From: Centroberyx gerrardi
Taxonomy: Eukaryota; Chordata; Actinopteri; Beryciformes; Berycidae
Assembly (NCBI RefSeq): GCF_048128805.1
Contig: NC_135997.1
Coordinates: forward strand, 17,258,116-17,322,115
Reading direction: 5' to 3'
Length of the DNA stretch: 64,000 nucleotides
The notes under the pieces were generated by a model. The model saw nothing but the letters and a program-made list of their open reading frames with translations. It searched no databases and had not been told where the DNA came from. The translations under genes were made by a program, and so were the position numbers. Below, piece by piece: positions 31,688 to 43,062 of this stretch (positions are counted from its first letter, which is position 1; every line of letters starts with the position of its first letter).

Positions 31688-32056
31688 ATTGTGTGAAAGC
31701 GGGTACAACGTATTGCTGTCTCTGTGAGTGCAGCCGTGTCTGGGTGAAGTTCAGAGACGAGAAAACGATGTGGACAAAATGCTGTTCATCTCTGACTCAA
31801 CTTTCACATAACAACAGCTCATCACATCAGGAATATGGACAGTGCACTGGCTAGTTTACTGTTAATAGAAAAAAATGTCTTGTGGTTTTTTTTTTATCTG
31901 AAAAAACAAAGTTTTGTAGAATGCAAGTCCATATGCCAGTGTGTTGAAAACCTGATTTTATGCCCCTCAGAAGAGGGCAGTGTTTGATTAAAAAAACTAC
32001 AGCATTGAGTTTCCTGTTGTTTTAACCTGTAATGATGTTGTGCTTTTCTTTTTTTA

Positions 32057-32062
32057 AATAAA
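32057..32062 (+). terminator. nudt21: NUDT21 poly(A) signal
   Basis: AATAAA lies 370 bases after the stop. UGUA elements occur at 31915 and 32028, the latter about 30 bases upstream, which is the spacing CFIm25 itself uses. Confidence 0.7.
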
Positions 32063-32844
32063 GCAGTCCTTTGAATATGCTTTTCTAAGTCCAGTGAGCG
32101 AGCGAGTGAGTGATACTAAGTTTCAAAAGAATTTTCAGAGCAAATTTTAAGGATTTTGGGAAGTGATTTTCATGTTTGCTAATATTTACTGTGAGCCTAT
32201 CGCCTAACAGATTGAAGATTTGTTGAAATGGAGATTCTATAATATTTAAGTGTTCAATATATTCAGTCCCAACAGAAAGTCCTGATGCTACCAGCCGTCC
32301 ATACATTTGACTCTTTACATTTGAATCAAAATGGCACAAACTGAACAAATGGCAACACTGTTTTATGTATAAGTAGCAGACTAAAAAATACATAATAATA
32401 CTTCTGGTGACAATAAATTAAGAAAAATCACCAAGTGCTATTGTTTCAGATGTCTGTATGCCTTGTTCAAAGAAAGTTAGGTGATTTACAGCCAGAAACC
32501 TAAACGACGAATCACGTACATGTGTGTAGTGGTTGTGAAAAATCGAAATATTTCTGCATGAATAAATGATTTTATTAATCATGTTTTCCCACATATTTCC
32601 AAGGAAGTTTTATTTCCAACCGACCCATGGAAGTATATATTATCATGTAAATATTATATTACACAGTTATGACCCATGGTTATGACCAAAAAAAACAACT
32701 AAAAAAGTCTTAGCCCTGTCGCGTTGGTGACGTACAACCAACGTAACTTACCTGCGACGCACACTTCACACGTTTACCAAACTGAAAACAGCCCTCTTCG
32801 TAGTTAATGTCTACCCGGTTTTAGACCACACACTTTCTTTTGCA

Positions 32845-33119
32845 ATGAGCGCTAAACGACAACAAGAGGAATGTGGCAACACGGACAAGAGAAAGAGGAG
32901 AAAGAAACGCGAAGAAATAGCGGAGGTTTCTTCAGTTGTAGATGACGAGGAGGTGAAGAGGGCAGTGAGGGAGGCATGGACCCGGAGAGCTCACTACACC
33001 CACGGTGAGGAGAGGAAACAGGCGAAACCTCCAGCAGGGCTAACGTTCATAACAAGCTAGGCCAATAAGGAAATGGGAAGGGCTGACATTTATGTTAAGG
33101 TTACTGGCAAGCTATTTGT

Positions 33120-33218
<99 letters not shown>

Positions 33219-33505
33219 TGCTTGACAGAAAGGGTCTATGTTGCCAAAGCATTTGCAAAGGATAAAGTCAAATGAATAATGGATAATAGACAATTCCACA
33301 TATTCTACGCATATCAACAGTAGCGTGTAAAAGTACAGTAGCATATAAAAACAATTCAATGCATTCAAGTCAGTGTATAACAATATAGGACAAGATTACA
33401 ACAAGACAACATGTACAAAATCATTCTCAATATTTACATTTTCTCCGTATTTGGTGACATGTTAGATACAAACTTTGCAGCAATATTCTATAACATTTAA
33501 GTGTT

Positions 33506-33560
<55 letters not shown>

Positions 33561-36500
33561 GGTGTGCCAGATGGCTCAGTCTGAACAAATAACACCGTAC
33601 CTTAATTAAGAATAGATAACAACTTAACAGAAACCAGCCATTTCTATTTTCTCAAGGTTTTCTCTGGTGGCAGGACACCATATACATTTAACTGTTGATT
33701 TTTGCATTTCATCAATTACATTCTTTTGTTTCTAATATAATATGATAGTAATATGAATAATTTTCTTCTCATCTGTCTCATTTGCATAGTATTTATTTTT
33801 CTACTGGGATTGTTGACATAACCTGTCCTTCTTTAATGAATCTTTATGTGAAAGTTTTGCCTGTTTCCACAGAGGAAGGTCACCTCCCTTTTTCAGTAGG
33901 ACCAGATAACATTCCACTTTTGCTGTTAAAGTTTTGTTTCCTAGCAGTTTTTTTTTTAATTTTTGTGTCTTGTGTCTCTCTGTCTTGCACACTAGACACA
34001 GAAGTGAGTTTTGTGGTATCAGCTCAGTCGTACCTATTCCCTTTTGCCTGGGTTCTTGTTCTGCAGAGAACCTGGAGTTGGACTGCCACCCTTTCCCCCA
34101 CTGCATCATCCAGAACTTCATCAGCAGCGAAACCTTCGTGGAGAACCTGCAGAGAGAACTGCTGGACCTCAGCTTCCACGAGAAGTCCAACGACCTCTAC
34201 AAATTCAAACAGGTAGCTAGCGAACGGATGGTTTCACTGCTCTGTTTCAGTGGGTTTGTGTTGTCGTCTTATTTTGTCTTTGCTTTGTTGTTTCCCTCAC
34301 AGTCAGATGACCTGAGGAAGAGAACAGAGCCACATATCTCAGGCTTGAGGTAAAGAGTAGCGTGTGTGTTCATATGTGACTGAGTGTACTGTTTGTAGGC
34401 ACTGAGGAACGGCATGGATGGAGTGCATGATGAGAGAGTTGAAGTATGGATAATGGCCTGCCCAATGTGATGTGTATTGATTTTGCCACTGCCACAGAAG
34501 AGAGCCATTACTTTGTATTGAATATTGTCCGCTACTTATTCACCGCAGGTCTTGGAGCTCTCAGGTTTCCATTAATCTCTACGTGCATACATCTCGAATT
34601 TTTACTTTACCAATAGTACTTTTAACATCTAAATATTTGATGCTACTACGATACCACACCAAACAAGAAAAACCACCAACCAATGTGTTACCACACTTGA
34701 CTTGCACAGCTTTGTAGCAAACTTTGCACATATTGCACAGGGGTTTTTTCTGTTTTGGTTGGGTGTTGGTCTTAGTCGGCTCTGTATGTGAACTGAAATA
34801 GTTCTACATTTCACTTCTGACACCAGTTTGGCACCAGTTTAGGTGGATTGGGATTCACTTCAAGATGTGGTGGACTGTTTGATGCTGTTGCCATGTTTTC
34901 ACCTGTTTCACTCTGTTGAGTTTTGTGCAGTTCACTGTCAGGAGTCAGACTGCGGCTCCGTCTGTCTGTCTACTGGACATTAGATGTAGCTGGGGCAATC
35001 ACCTGTGTGCAAGATATGCTGAGCATAATCCTGTTTTTGGGCCTTATGCTATGTGGAAAGGCCATTACCTCTACACTCTAGTTTTTTGTGATCAAATTTT
35101 TTTTAAATTTTGTTTCTTTATGGTGTGACAATAATAAATCATAAACACATGCCCGCATGTATCACATTCATATGTGTCCATACATCTCCATAACATAATA
35201 TGTTGCGGATATTGTAATTCAAGAGAGAGAAAAACAATAGATAAAGAAACCTAACATTTTATCCCACCCTCCCCTCCCCACCCTAGCTTACTCCCTTCCC
35301 CTCCCCTGGCTGGCTTCGGATAACTCATGCCTACGTAATACCTAGGCATATAGCATAGGATAAAAATAATAATAAAAATAATAATAATAAAATGAAAAAA
35401 TAAATAAATAAAAATAAAAAATGAAAAAATAAATAATAAAAAAATGAAAAAATAAATAAATAAATAATAATCTAATCAAATAATAATGATAATTATAATA
35501 CTAATAATAAGACTACTACTAATAAATATATACACACATATACTGTACGTGCACACATACTGTATACATGTACATACACATGCCTACACATACCCATATA
35601 CATACAAATACATTTATACATACATACACACATAACTCTCCACACAAAAAAAAAAAAAAATTACATTCAGCATAGCGAACCAAACATTATTGGCCAACCT
35701 GATTCATATAGATAGATTTAACCTTCTCCATTGCCTTGGACAGAACCTCAACTTTATTTGCCATGGCCCCATTTGACCGGGCAATAGAAAGCTCTAGAGA
35801 GATTATGTCATAAAACAGGACAATCCAATGAGTAATATGGAGTGTATGTGGGGGCTTCCACCTCTGTATTAACATTTTCTTTGCAGCTGTCATACCTAGA
35901 AGCAACAATCTTGTCTGAGAAAAATTAAGAGATAATGAAAAATCATCATTTAAAAGTAAAATAGTCGGAGTACAAGGTACGTTGATTCCAATTATACCTC
36001 CCATCAGGGATGCCACTTGAGACCAGAAAAACTCCACATCTGGGCATTGCCACATTGTATGCAAGTAGGTTCCTATTTCTCTATTATTACACAGAGGGCA
36101 AATGGGTGTAGAACAAAGTTGAAGTTGACAACGTTTCCTGGGAGTGAAGTACAGTCTATGAATAAATTTGTAGTGAATCATTTGATGGTTAAAATTTCGT
36201 GATGAAACTTTGATATTTCCCCATACTCTCTTCCAATTAATATCTTGCTCCCAATCCTTTAAGTCAACATTCCAGACTTTGGTCACCCCCATTATAAGAC
36301 TTGTAGCTTCCTGTAACTTTTTATACAGATTAGATACAAAACCCCCACATTTAGGTTTAATACATAAAAGCTTAAGAAGCGGGTGTATAGAAAGAGAATT
36401 ATTGCATGGGACTCCATAGCTTCGAAAAGCAGCTCTCAATTGTAAATAAAAATAAAAAGATGTTCTGGGTAAATTATATGCGCTTTTAAGATCTTCACAT

Positions 36501-39500
36501 GATCCTAAGCCTCCATCATCCATAACGTGAAAGAGAGTGCGGATACCAGATCTAGACCATGTAGGAAAAACAATAGGTTTCCCGCCTAAACAGAGGAATT
36601 TATTTTGAAATATTGGCGTCTGAGTGTGCCACTGCATCTCCCAGTTACCTAATTTCCCCACTTGTTGCCAAGTCTGTATGGAGTGGGCAATAATAGGGCC
36701 AAATTTTGTTTGACAATATTTGAGGGATAAGCCACAAAATGCTAGTTCCTCCAATTTATAAGGGGCAACCACACACCTCTACACTCTAGTTGTAGTGCTG
36801 AACTCGGCAGTGAGCAAAAGGCTTGTGTTTGTTATTACAGCAGTGCTTGGCTTACAGGACAGACATCAGACGAAGGGGGAAGCCACACTCTTGTACCTCC
36901 CATGCAATAGTTTTATTTTATATTATGGATTGGACATATTGCCTTCTAAAAACTCTTCTTTAAACTCTTCCTCATCCTGAAGAACAGTATAAACAAGTAA
37001 CCAGCAATACAACTGATATTGGAGATTAATTGAACTCGAAGAGCTGCTGGACCTGCCAAGAGTTTCAGTGCTGGAGCCAAGTCCACTTCAGTCAAGTCCA
37101 AGATAAATAAAGACCGGGCCAGTCGAGTCTGAATCAAGACCAATATCAACTGGGTGCCAAGTTTGACTCCAACCCAACACTGAGGCCAGAGCAGATTGGG
37201 TCTTTGAGACTCAGATGGCCCAGATGACAAAATAATAGACAAATCTTAAAAAAAATTATAATTGTAACGAAATATGATATAATATAATAGTGATATTTAG
37301 TGTTGTTTTTCACCAGAATAGGACACACTGCACAAAGATTTCAACATGCCATTTTGTCCAAATACTACTTATTATTTGTGTCTAGTCCAACTGAAGCATT
37401 ACAGCCCAGGTGAATAAACTGCATAATTAAATGCACAGTAAAGGCTCTCTCCTGTGACTATTATTTATGTCGAGAGACTGTCACAATATAACAGTGTGTC
37501 TGTGTGTGATGAGGATGCCAGTATTTCTCATTGTACACATTTTTCCATATCATTGATTTCAGGGCCACACTGTTTGGGCGGTTTCGTTCCTGGCTGGGAG
37601 AAGTGCTGGGTGTTGAACTGGAGCCCACAGTGGACATTTCTTGTGCCAGATACCAATACACCGGTGAGTTTTGTCCTAAAGTTCTGTGTTTTTAGGCTCT
37701 TTTGATAACAAATCTAATTTCATGTAAAATGTCCTTCATATTTTACATTCTTCCTTCCCTCTAGATGTTCTTCTATGTCATGATGATGAATTGGAAGGGA
37801 GGCGCGTTGCTTTTATACTGTACCTCGTCCCTCCGTGGCAGAGCAGCGACGGGGGAACCCTGGATCTGTTCACCACAGACAGTGAGCATCCCACGTTGTG
37901 TGTGTGTACGTCTCTGTGTGTTAGGCAGACACAGCCCTTCATCATTTCCCACCCTGTCAGCAGGTCATTTCCAGCCACAGAGTATAGCGAAGTCGCTTGT
38001 GCCTTCTCTGAACACGCTCGTCCTCTTTGAGGTGTCTCCGGTCTCCTTCCACCAGGTAACCTCTTCCTCTCTGGAGAATAACTTCCCTTCCTTTTCATCT
38101 CTGTCTGTTAGAAGTGGCTGTGATTTGTGTCTCTCCAGGTGTCGGAGGTTTTGTCAGAGGACAAGTGTCGTCTGTCTCTGAGTGGCTGGTTTCACGGTCC
38201 GTCATTAGAGCGCCCTCCTCGCCATATAGAGCCTCCTATTCCAAGGAGCCCACACCTGCCGAGAGATGTGAGTTGGGTCAAAAGCTGCATGAATACAAAT
38301 GTGTACTAGGGTTGGGGTCAGTTCATGAATGAACTCATCAATTCCAGTTCAGCTGAGGAATTGGAATTGGAATTTGGAAAAAACCTACAGGAAACAGAAT
38401 TGGAATTGTATTGGAATTTTAGGAAGTTTAATTTAATTCAGTGAAATTCTGTGAAATTCCATGTTTTTTTGTTTTTTCTTACCACATATCTGAGATTACA
38501 CATAGTGTTATATATTATCAATACTGAATATCATAAAATGTCTCCGGTGGTATTTGATGCATAACATGTAATCATAATACATACATTATGATTGAATGTA
38601 TTTTATTTGTTTAACTGTCTTTTATTAGATTCATAATGTTTGATTTATAATGTTTAGTAAGTCAAGACTTCAAAACCTCTCTTGGAAGTGGAATTTCATG
38701 GAATTTCATGGAATTCAACTCTGTTTCCTGTCATTCCAATTCAATTCCAATTCCGTTTCCTTAGAGCTGGGTGACATTCCAATTCCAATTCCAACTCCAG
38801 GAATTGAGTTGGAATTTACCATGCATTCTCACTTCAGTTCGTGAATGTCCCCAAACCCTGATAAGTTCATTTTTCACTTGATTATTTTTAAATGGTAAGG
38901 CACAGGCACAGCCTACTTGATGTGTCTGTGTGTTCACACAGGAGACGCTGCTGCTGGAGTGGGTGAATCCGGTTTACCTGGATATTTCCTATCAGGAGCA
39001 GATTCAGGAGGAATTTGAGGACAACTCTGAAATCCAGCTCAAAGATTTCCTCAAGGTAACTTTTGTCTTTCTTTCTGTCTTTTCTGCCTTTCTTTTTCTT
39101 TTTTCCATCCATCGTCTTTGTCCGTTCGGTTCCCCTTACTGACAGTGTTTCTGTTATCAGGAGGAGAAGTTCTTGGAGGTGAGTGAGTCACTACGACTCG
39201 CTCAAGTCCAGTGGACGAGGAGAGGTCCTGCCAATAAGAGGTGGGGCACGTTTCACAGATATTATTTAACCCATTCTAACCCATTGTACAACCATTCTAA
39301 CCCATTCTAATACATTCCACTACCACTCTAACCCATTGTACAACCACTCTAACCTACTCTACAACCATTCTAAGACATTCTATAACCATTCTAATCCATT
39401 CTAAACCCATTCTAACCTGTTTTACAACTATCTAACCAATTCTACAACCATTCTAACCCATTGTACAACCATTCAAACGCATTCCACAACCATTTTAATA

Positions 39501-40486
39501 ACTTACTTGACTTAATGTGGTGATTTTGTGTGTTCTGTGTTGGAGAGCAGATTTGTTTGAGAGCCTCCTACAGTATGTGAGTACATGTCTTTGTGTTCAC
39601 TCAGGTGCTATGAAGTGGCTTCTCTGGATACCTTGCCTCCATGTTTGAGTGCGTGCTGGGAGCTGCTGCGTTCAGAAGCTTTCTTCCTGCTTCTCTCCAA
39701 CTTCACCGGCCTCAGATTGCACTACCTCTGTCCTAATGATGAAGACGATGAAAAAGAAGATGGAGCGAAAGATGAGGAGGAGCAAGAGAGCAGAAGGGAC
39801 GGAGAAGCCACAGGGTCTTTAACAGATTCATCATCAACAAATAAAAGCAGAGAGAAAGGTGTGTGTGTGTGTGTGTATTAGAGAGTTTGTGTGGGCAGAA
39901 GTCTTTGCATCTGTTTATGTCTGTGCTGACCTCTGTGAACTCCTTCAGAGCTGAGTACACCAGAGTGTTTTGGGGAGCTGCGCCACTGGTCTCATGGGGA
40001 TTACACTCTGCTGCATGATGGAGAAGCAGCAAGAGCAGAGTACGCTCTGGACCTGATTTTGCCCTTTGGCTGTTCTGGTGAGTCGGCACACACACGCAAA
40101 CACACACACAGTATAGGAACAAATTGCCATTCAATAGTATGACTGGAAAGAGTATTATTTTTTCTCTTGTAGACTGGCAGTCAGAGTTCGGGGGCTTCAC
40201 ATCTTATGTTGCTAATGAAGAGGATGAGGAGGTGAGTGCTGATGAAAGTATAAATCGCAACTCTAAATGTATGGGCAGGATTTCTGTGATTGTCATGTTT
40301 GCTGTGGTTTTCTCTTCTTCGTAGCTCCTGACCGTGTATCCAGAGGAAAACTCTCTTGCCCTCGTCTACAGAGACAAGGAAACACTCAAATTTGTCAAAC
40401 ACATCAATCACAAAGGCTCCTCTCAACCTCCTGGCAATTCTACCTGCAGAACGTTTTATGACTTCTCTTTTGTGTACTATGAATAA
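32845..40486 (+). CDS. ogfod1: OGFOD1, 2-oxoglutarate- and Fe(II)-dependent prolyl hydroxylase of ribosomal protein uS12 (complete)
   Basis: OGFOD1 (yeast Tpa1) hydroxylates a proline in ribosomal protein uS12/RPS23. Thirteen phase-consistent exons: 32845-33004, 34067-34212, 34303-34349, 37563-37663, 37765-37881, 37964-38055, 38139-38267, 38942-39055, 39161-39240, 39605-39858, 39949-40077, 40173-40231, 40325-40486. Catalytic-domain hallmarks are present: the iron ligands in [10 protein letters not shown] (HxD) and [10 protein letters not shown] (distal His), and the 2OG-binding Arg in [12 protein letters not shown]. The C-terminal second barrel includes [17 protein letters not shown], an acidic linker, and ends FVYYE. 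The N-terminus is basic (KRKRRKKRE), a possible nuclear signal. The stop codon overlaps AATAAA. Intron 3 (3.2 kb) holds an L1 fragment; introns 1, 7 and 9 hold microsatellites, an inverted-repeat element and a minisatellite. Confidence 0.96.
33124..33213 (+). repeat. (CT)n microsatellite, OGFOD1 intron 1
   Basis: About 45 uninterrupted CT units. Pyrimidine mirror tracts of this length can form triplex (H-) DNA and are prone to length change. Confidence 0.95.
33510..33560. repeat. (AT)n microsatellite, OGFOD1 intron 1
   Basis: About 25 AT units, self-complementary and likely to extrude as a cruciform. Confidence 0.95.
35084..36774 (-). mobile_element. 5'-truncated L1-type LINE with intact target-site duplication, OGFOD1 intron 3
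   Basis: A minus-strand frame of 361 codons (36772-35687) encodes the C-terminal part of an L1-clade ORF2, including [19 protein letters not shown] and the Cys/His motif [20 protein letters not shown]. Reverse transcriptase and endonuclease parts are missing, so the copy is truncated at its 5' end. The 3' trailer (35686-35084) is AT-rich, with simple A/T repeats around 35340-35480, and ends in a T-rich tract on the plus strand. Seventeen-base direct repeats ACCTCTACACTCTAGTT flank it at 35067-35083 and 36775-36791. The exact duplication and unbroken frame indicate a recent insertion, antisense to OGFOD1. Confidence 0.9.
35340..35480. repeat. AT-rich (AAT/AAAT)n simple sequence in the L1 trailer
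   Basis: Alternating AAT and AAAT units followed by a (CATA)-rich stretch to about 35640. Confidence 0.8.
38306..38862. mobile_element. Palindromic non-autonomous DNA element in OGFOD1 intron 7
   Basis: The left end (AGGGTTGGGGTCAGTTCATG) and the reverse complement of the right end (AGGGTTTGGGGACATTCACG) are similar, and internal GGAATT/AATTCC blocks near 38350-38460 are mirrored near 38690-38815. The element is therefore a long imperfect hairpin of about 550 bases. No transposase frame is present. Similar GGAATT-rich inverted elements are common in fish; I do not assign a superfamily. Confidence 0.5.
39262..39500 (+). repeat. Degenerate minisatellite, OGFOD1 intron 9
   Basis: Roughly a dozen imperfect units of about 20 bases built from CCATTCTAACCCATT and CTACAACCATTCTAA. 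Units vary in length and carry substitutions, so the array is old. It lies between the exon ending at 39240 and the one starting at 39605. Confidence 0.75.
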
Positions 40487-40487
40487 A
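40482..40487 (+). terminator. ogfod1: OGFOD1 poly(A) signal overlapping the stop codon
   Basis: The last codons read TAT GAA TAA, so the stop TAA is part of the hexamer AATAAA. I noticed no other AATAAA in the next few hundred bases. If used, the 3' UTR would be only about 15-30 bases. Confidence 0.55.
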
Positions 40488-40499
40488 TGTGCCTGTGTT

Positions 40500-43000
40500 G
40501 AGGTTTTATTGACATCTTTGTTTGGTTTTCCTTAATGTTCCTTAAATTTTAAGCAATGGATGTAGATGAAGTCGTAATTCACAGGACAATATTGACTGCC
40601 GTCTCCACAACAAAACAGCTATTTCTCTATGAAAAGTTAAACTGAAAAAGTCAATTTTAATACAAAAGTCACCCAGCGTTACCCATTTGCAGAGACATGC
40701 AAAAGTTTAAAGATTAATTTAGGTTAGCTAGCTGTTTTTCGTCCCATGTTCATCTCATGCATTACAAATTTAGGTCAAATGGGTGCCATAATTATTGCAG
40801 TTTGCACTGTAACTTTCAGGAACTTGGTGAGAAGTGAGAGTAGGTGGGATGAGTCGGCTCTGTCTTACACTTGTTTCCTGCTTATAGACAATGCGTGTGC
40901 CAGATCACACAGACCATTCATTTTAATCAAACAAAAAATTAAAATATGCTTTGTGATACTTGTCTTAAACATACTCCCTAAACATTAGAGATTGTCAGAC
41001 ATAAGAGTGAGGGCTAAAAAAGGTGGAAGTGGAAGTAAGAAAATCATGATCAGAGTCCTTTTGAAAGACAGAGGTCAGTGTGAATTTTAAGAGACATGAG
41101 TTCACTTCTCTTACTTTTAGATTGCCACTGTTTAGAAGGACTCGGCTTTAATGTCTGCTGGAAAAACAACTGCTGGATCCTATCCAATCATAAAATGCAA
41201 TTTTGAGCTGGAAAATAACTGTATGAAGCAATACTGCTGACATCCCTACATTTTTATAAGTATAAATTGGTGATGCTGATGGTAAATCAATGTCACAAAA
41301 AAAAGGAGAAAAATATAGTGTGCATAGTATAGGCTACACCCTGTTTATTTCATTTGAGCTCACTTATATCACTTATCTTATGTTATTCAGACTTCATATT
41401 AGTGATATATTTAAGGTTAACTTTTTTAATAGCTACAGTTTCTTTAGAGTTAGGCCTATCATTAGTTTCCTGTCAATACAGACAATCTCAAAACTTCTTG
41501 GTGAAGAAGCATGATGGAAGTCTCCAAACCAGACTGCCCCTTTGCGTTTCATATGGTGTTTTCAGCAATGTTCCTCATTTTATACAGCAACAGTAAAATG
41601 AACAGAGTACAGAAACAAAGTAGTGATGTGAGATACTGACCTGAGTAATCAGGCCAGGTGAATGGCAAGAGGTTGTGAATGAGGCTTTGGACACAAGGAA
41701 AGGAGGGAAATCTCCAAAGCAGATAGTTTGATTAGGAAAGCACTTTCAAACTGTAATCTATTTCACTGATTATTGATTCACTGCTTAAAATTCTAATCAG
41801 TGACAGTAGAATACTCAAGTATAATTATCTGATTACTTTCAGTTACTTTCTCCCCCTAAACTCAAGACTATGCAAGAATGAACAATGTATCCGGATTTTC
41901 ATATTGTAAATTGAATGGTGTTAACATGATATACATTAGGCCTATTTCACAATGTGAAGAATTACTTTAGTGTCTAGAATCTCGGTAATCTCACATTTAT
42001 TTTTCCCTTCCCTGTTATTGTGGTGTTTATTTATGTATTTATTTTTAACAGTTCCTGAAGCAGATTACAATTTGTTTTCCTACCTAGATGACTGTAATCA
42101 AGTTGCATGTAATCTGTTCGTCCATATCTGGCAGTGAACACTGACATGCATCATTAGCGCCACCTGGTGGTCGCAATAAATGAGGCTTAAATAAATAGGC
42201 CTGCTGCCCCTCTGCAGCCACAGCGACTTCTTCGCTGTCTTTTGGCTTCCACATCCACACTGATGACATTTAGTTTGGTCTGCTGAACAGCGCAACTTGG
42301 GCCTACACACTACGTCAGTAACATAAATATACATATGTATAGCTTTTTTCACGTGGCCAGTTACTGTGTATGCTTCTTCCCGGAGTTGTTTTGTGGCGGA
42401 TCACGGGTTGAATGGATTAAAATGCTCTTTGAAAGTCAAAGAGTATCCGAGGCTATCATACGACTAGTTTGGAGAATATGATAAACACCAAATGGAAACT
42501 GTATCTGAATCATTCACGACATTGATGACTAGATTTAGCTTTTAATACAGGTCCTGTCACAGAAAATGAGCAAATCTATGTAACCTGCTGATTTTGGCAG
42601 TATGGTACCGTTTTCATAAATTACAACTTTTTGTGACAAAACGCTTGAAGCAGCTACACAGGCCAACCGCCTGCCACCGCCACCGCCACCAACCACTTCC
42701 TTTAACTTTGTCTCACTTCATCATTTTTTAAATTTTTTTATACTAGTATTTTCATGATATTAATGTCTGTGTGGTGCTCCGAATTTACAATGACTGTTCA
42801 TAAAACTTTGTTGTAGCCTAATTTAAACATATTGCCTATTATTTGTACATTTGAATTTGCTGCATAAGAAAAAAAAACTAAACATGAAAACAACCACTTC
42901 CTTCCCGTCACGAATGTTTCCCCAGGCGGCATGTTGATTTCCACCAATCACAATGTTTCTTGATGTCCAGTCAGCCAATTGGACGCCAGGAAGTTATTAC
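40500..43000. other. Intergenic stretch between OGFOD1 and TRADD
   Basis: AT-rich DNA with no supported gene; open frames here are short and unlike proteins. It contains one strong CTCF-type motif (separate entry). Near 42660-42690 there is a small (CCACCG) repeat. Confidence 0.5.
42153..42174 (-). promoter_or_regulatory. Strong CTCF-type motif, minus orientation
   Basis: On the minus strand GCGACCACCAGGTGGCGCTA fits the full CTCF core consensus (CCASYAGRKGGCRSTR) at every core position. It is the best such match I saw in the window and lies in open intergenic DNA. Confidence 0.6.
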
Positions 43001-43062
43001 TGTGTCAGTGGGTGTGATCCTACAGGAGGAAGTGTCAGCGAACAATATAACAAAGTTTTAAG
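42930..43062 (+). promoter_or_regulatory. tradd: Candidate TRADD promoter and non-coding first exon
   Basis: A CCAATCACA box (about 42945) and an inverted ATTGG (about 42978) precede a segment ending TTTTAAG|GTAAGT at 43062, a strong donor. Spliced to the coding exon near 46131 this would leave an intron of about 3.1 kb. The transcription start is not resolved. Confidence 0.4.

Noticed and set aside
33510-33560. AT run as an origin or matrix attachment site
   Set aside because: A plain dinucleotide microsatellite; nothing else supports such a role.
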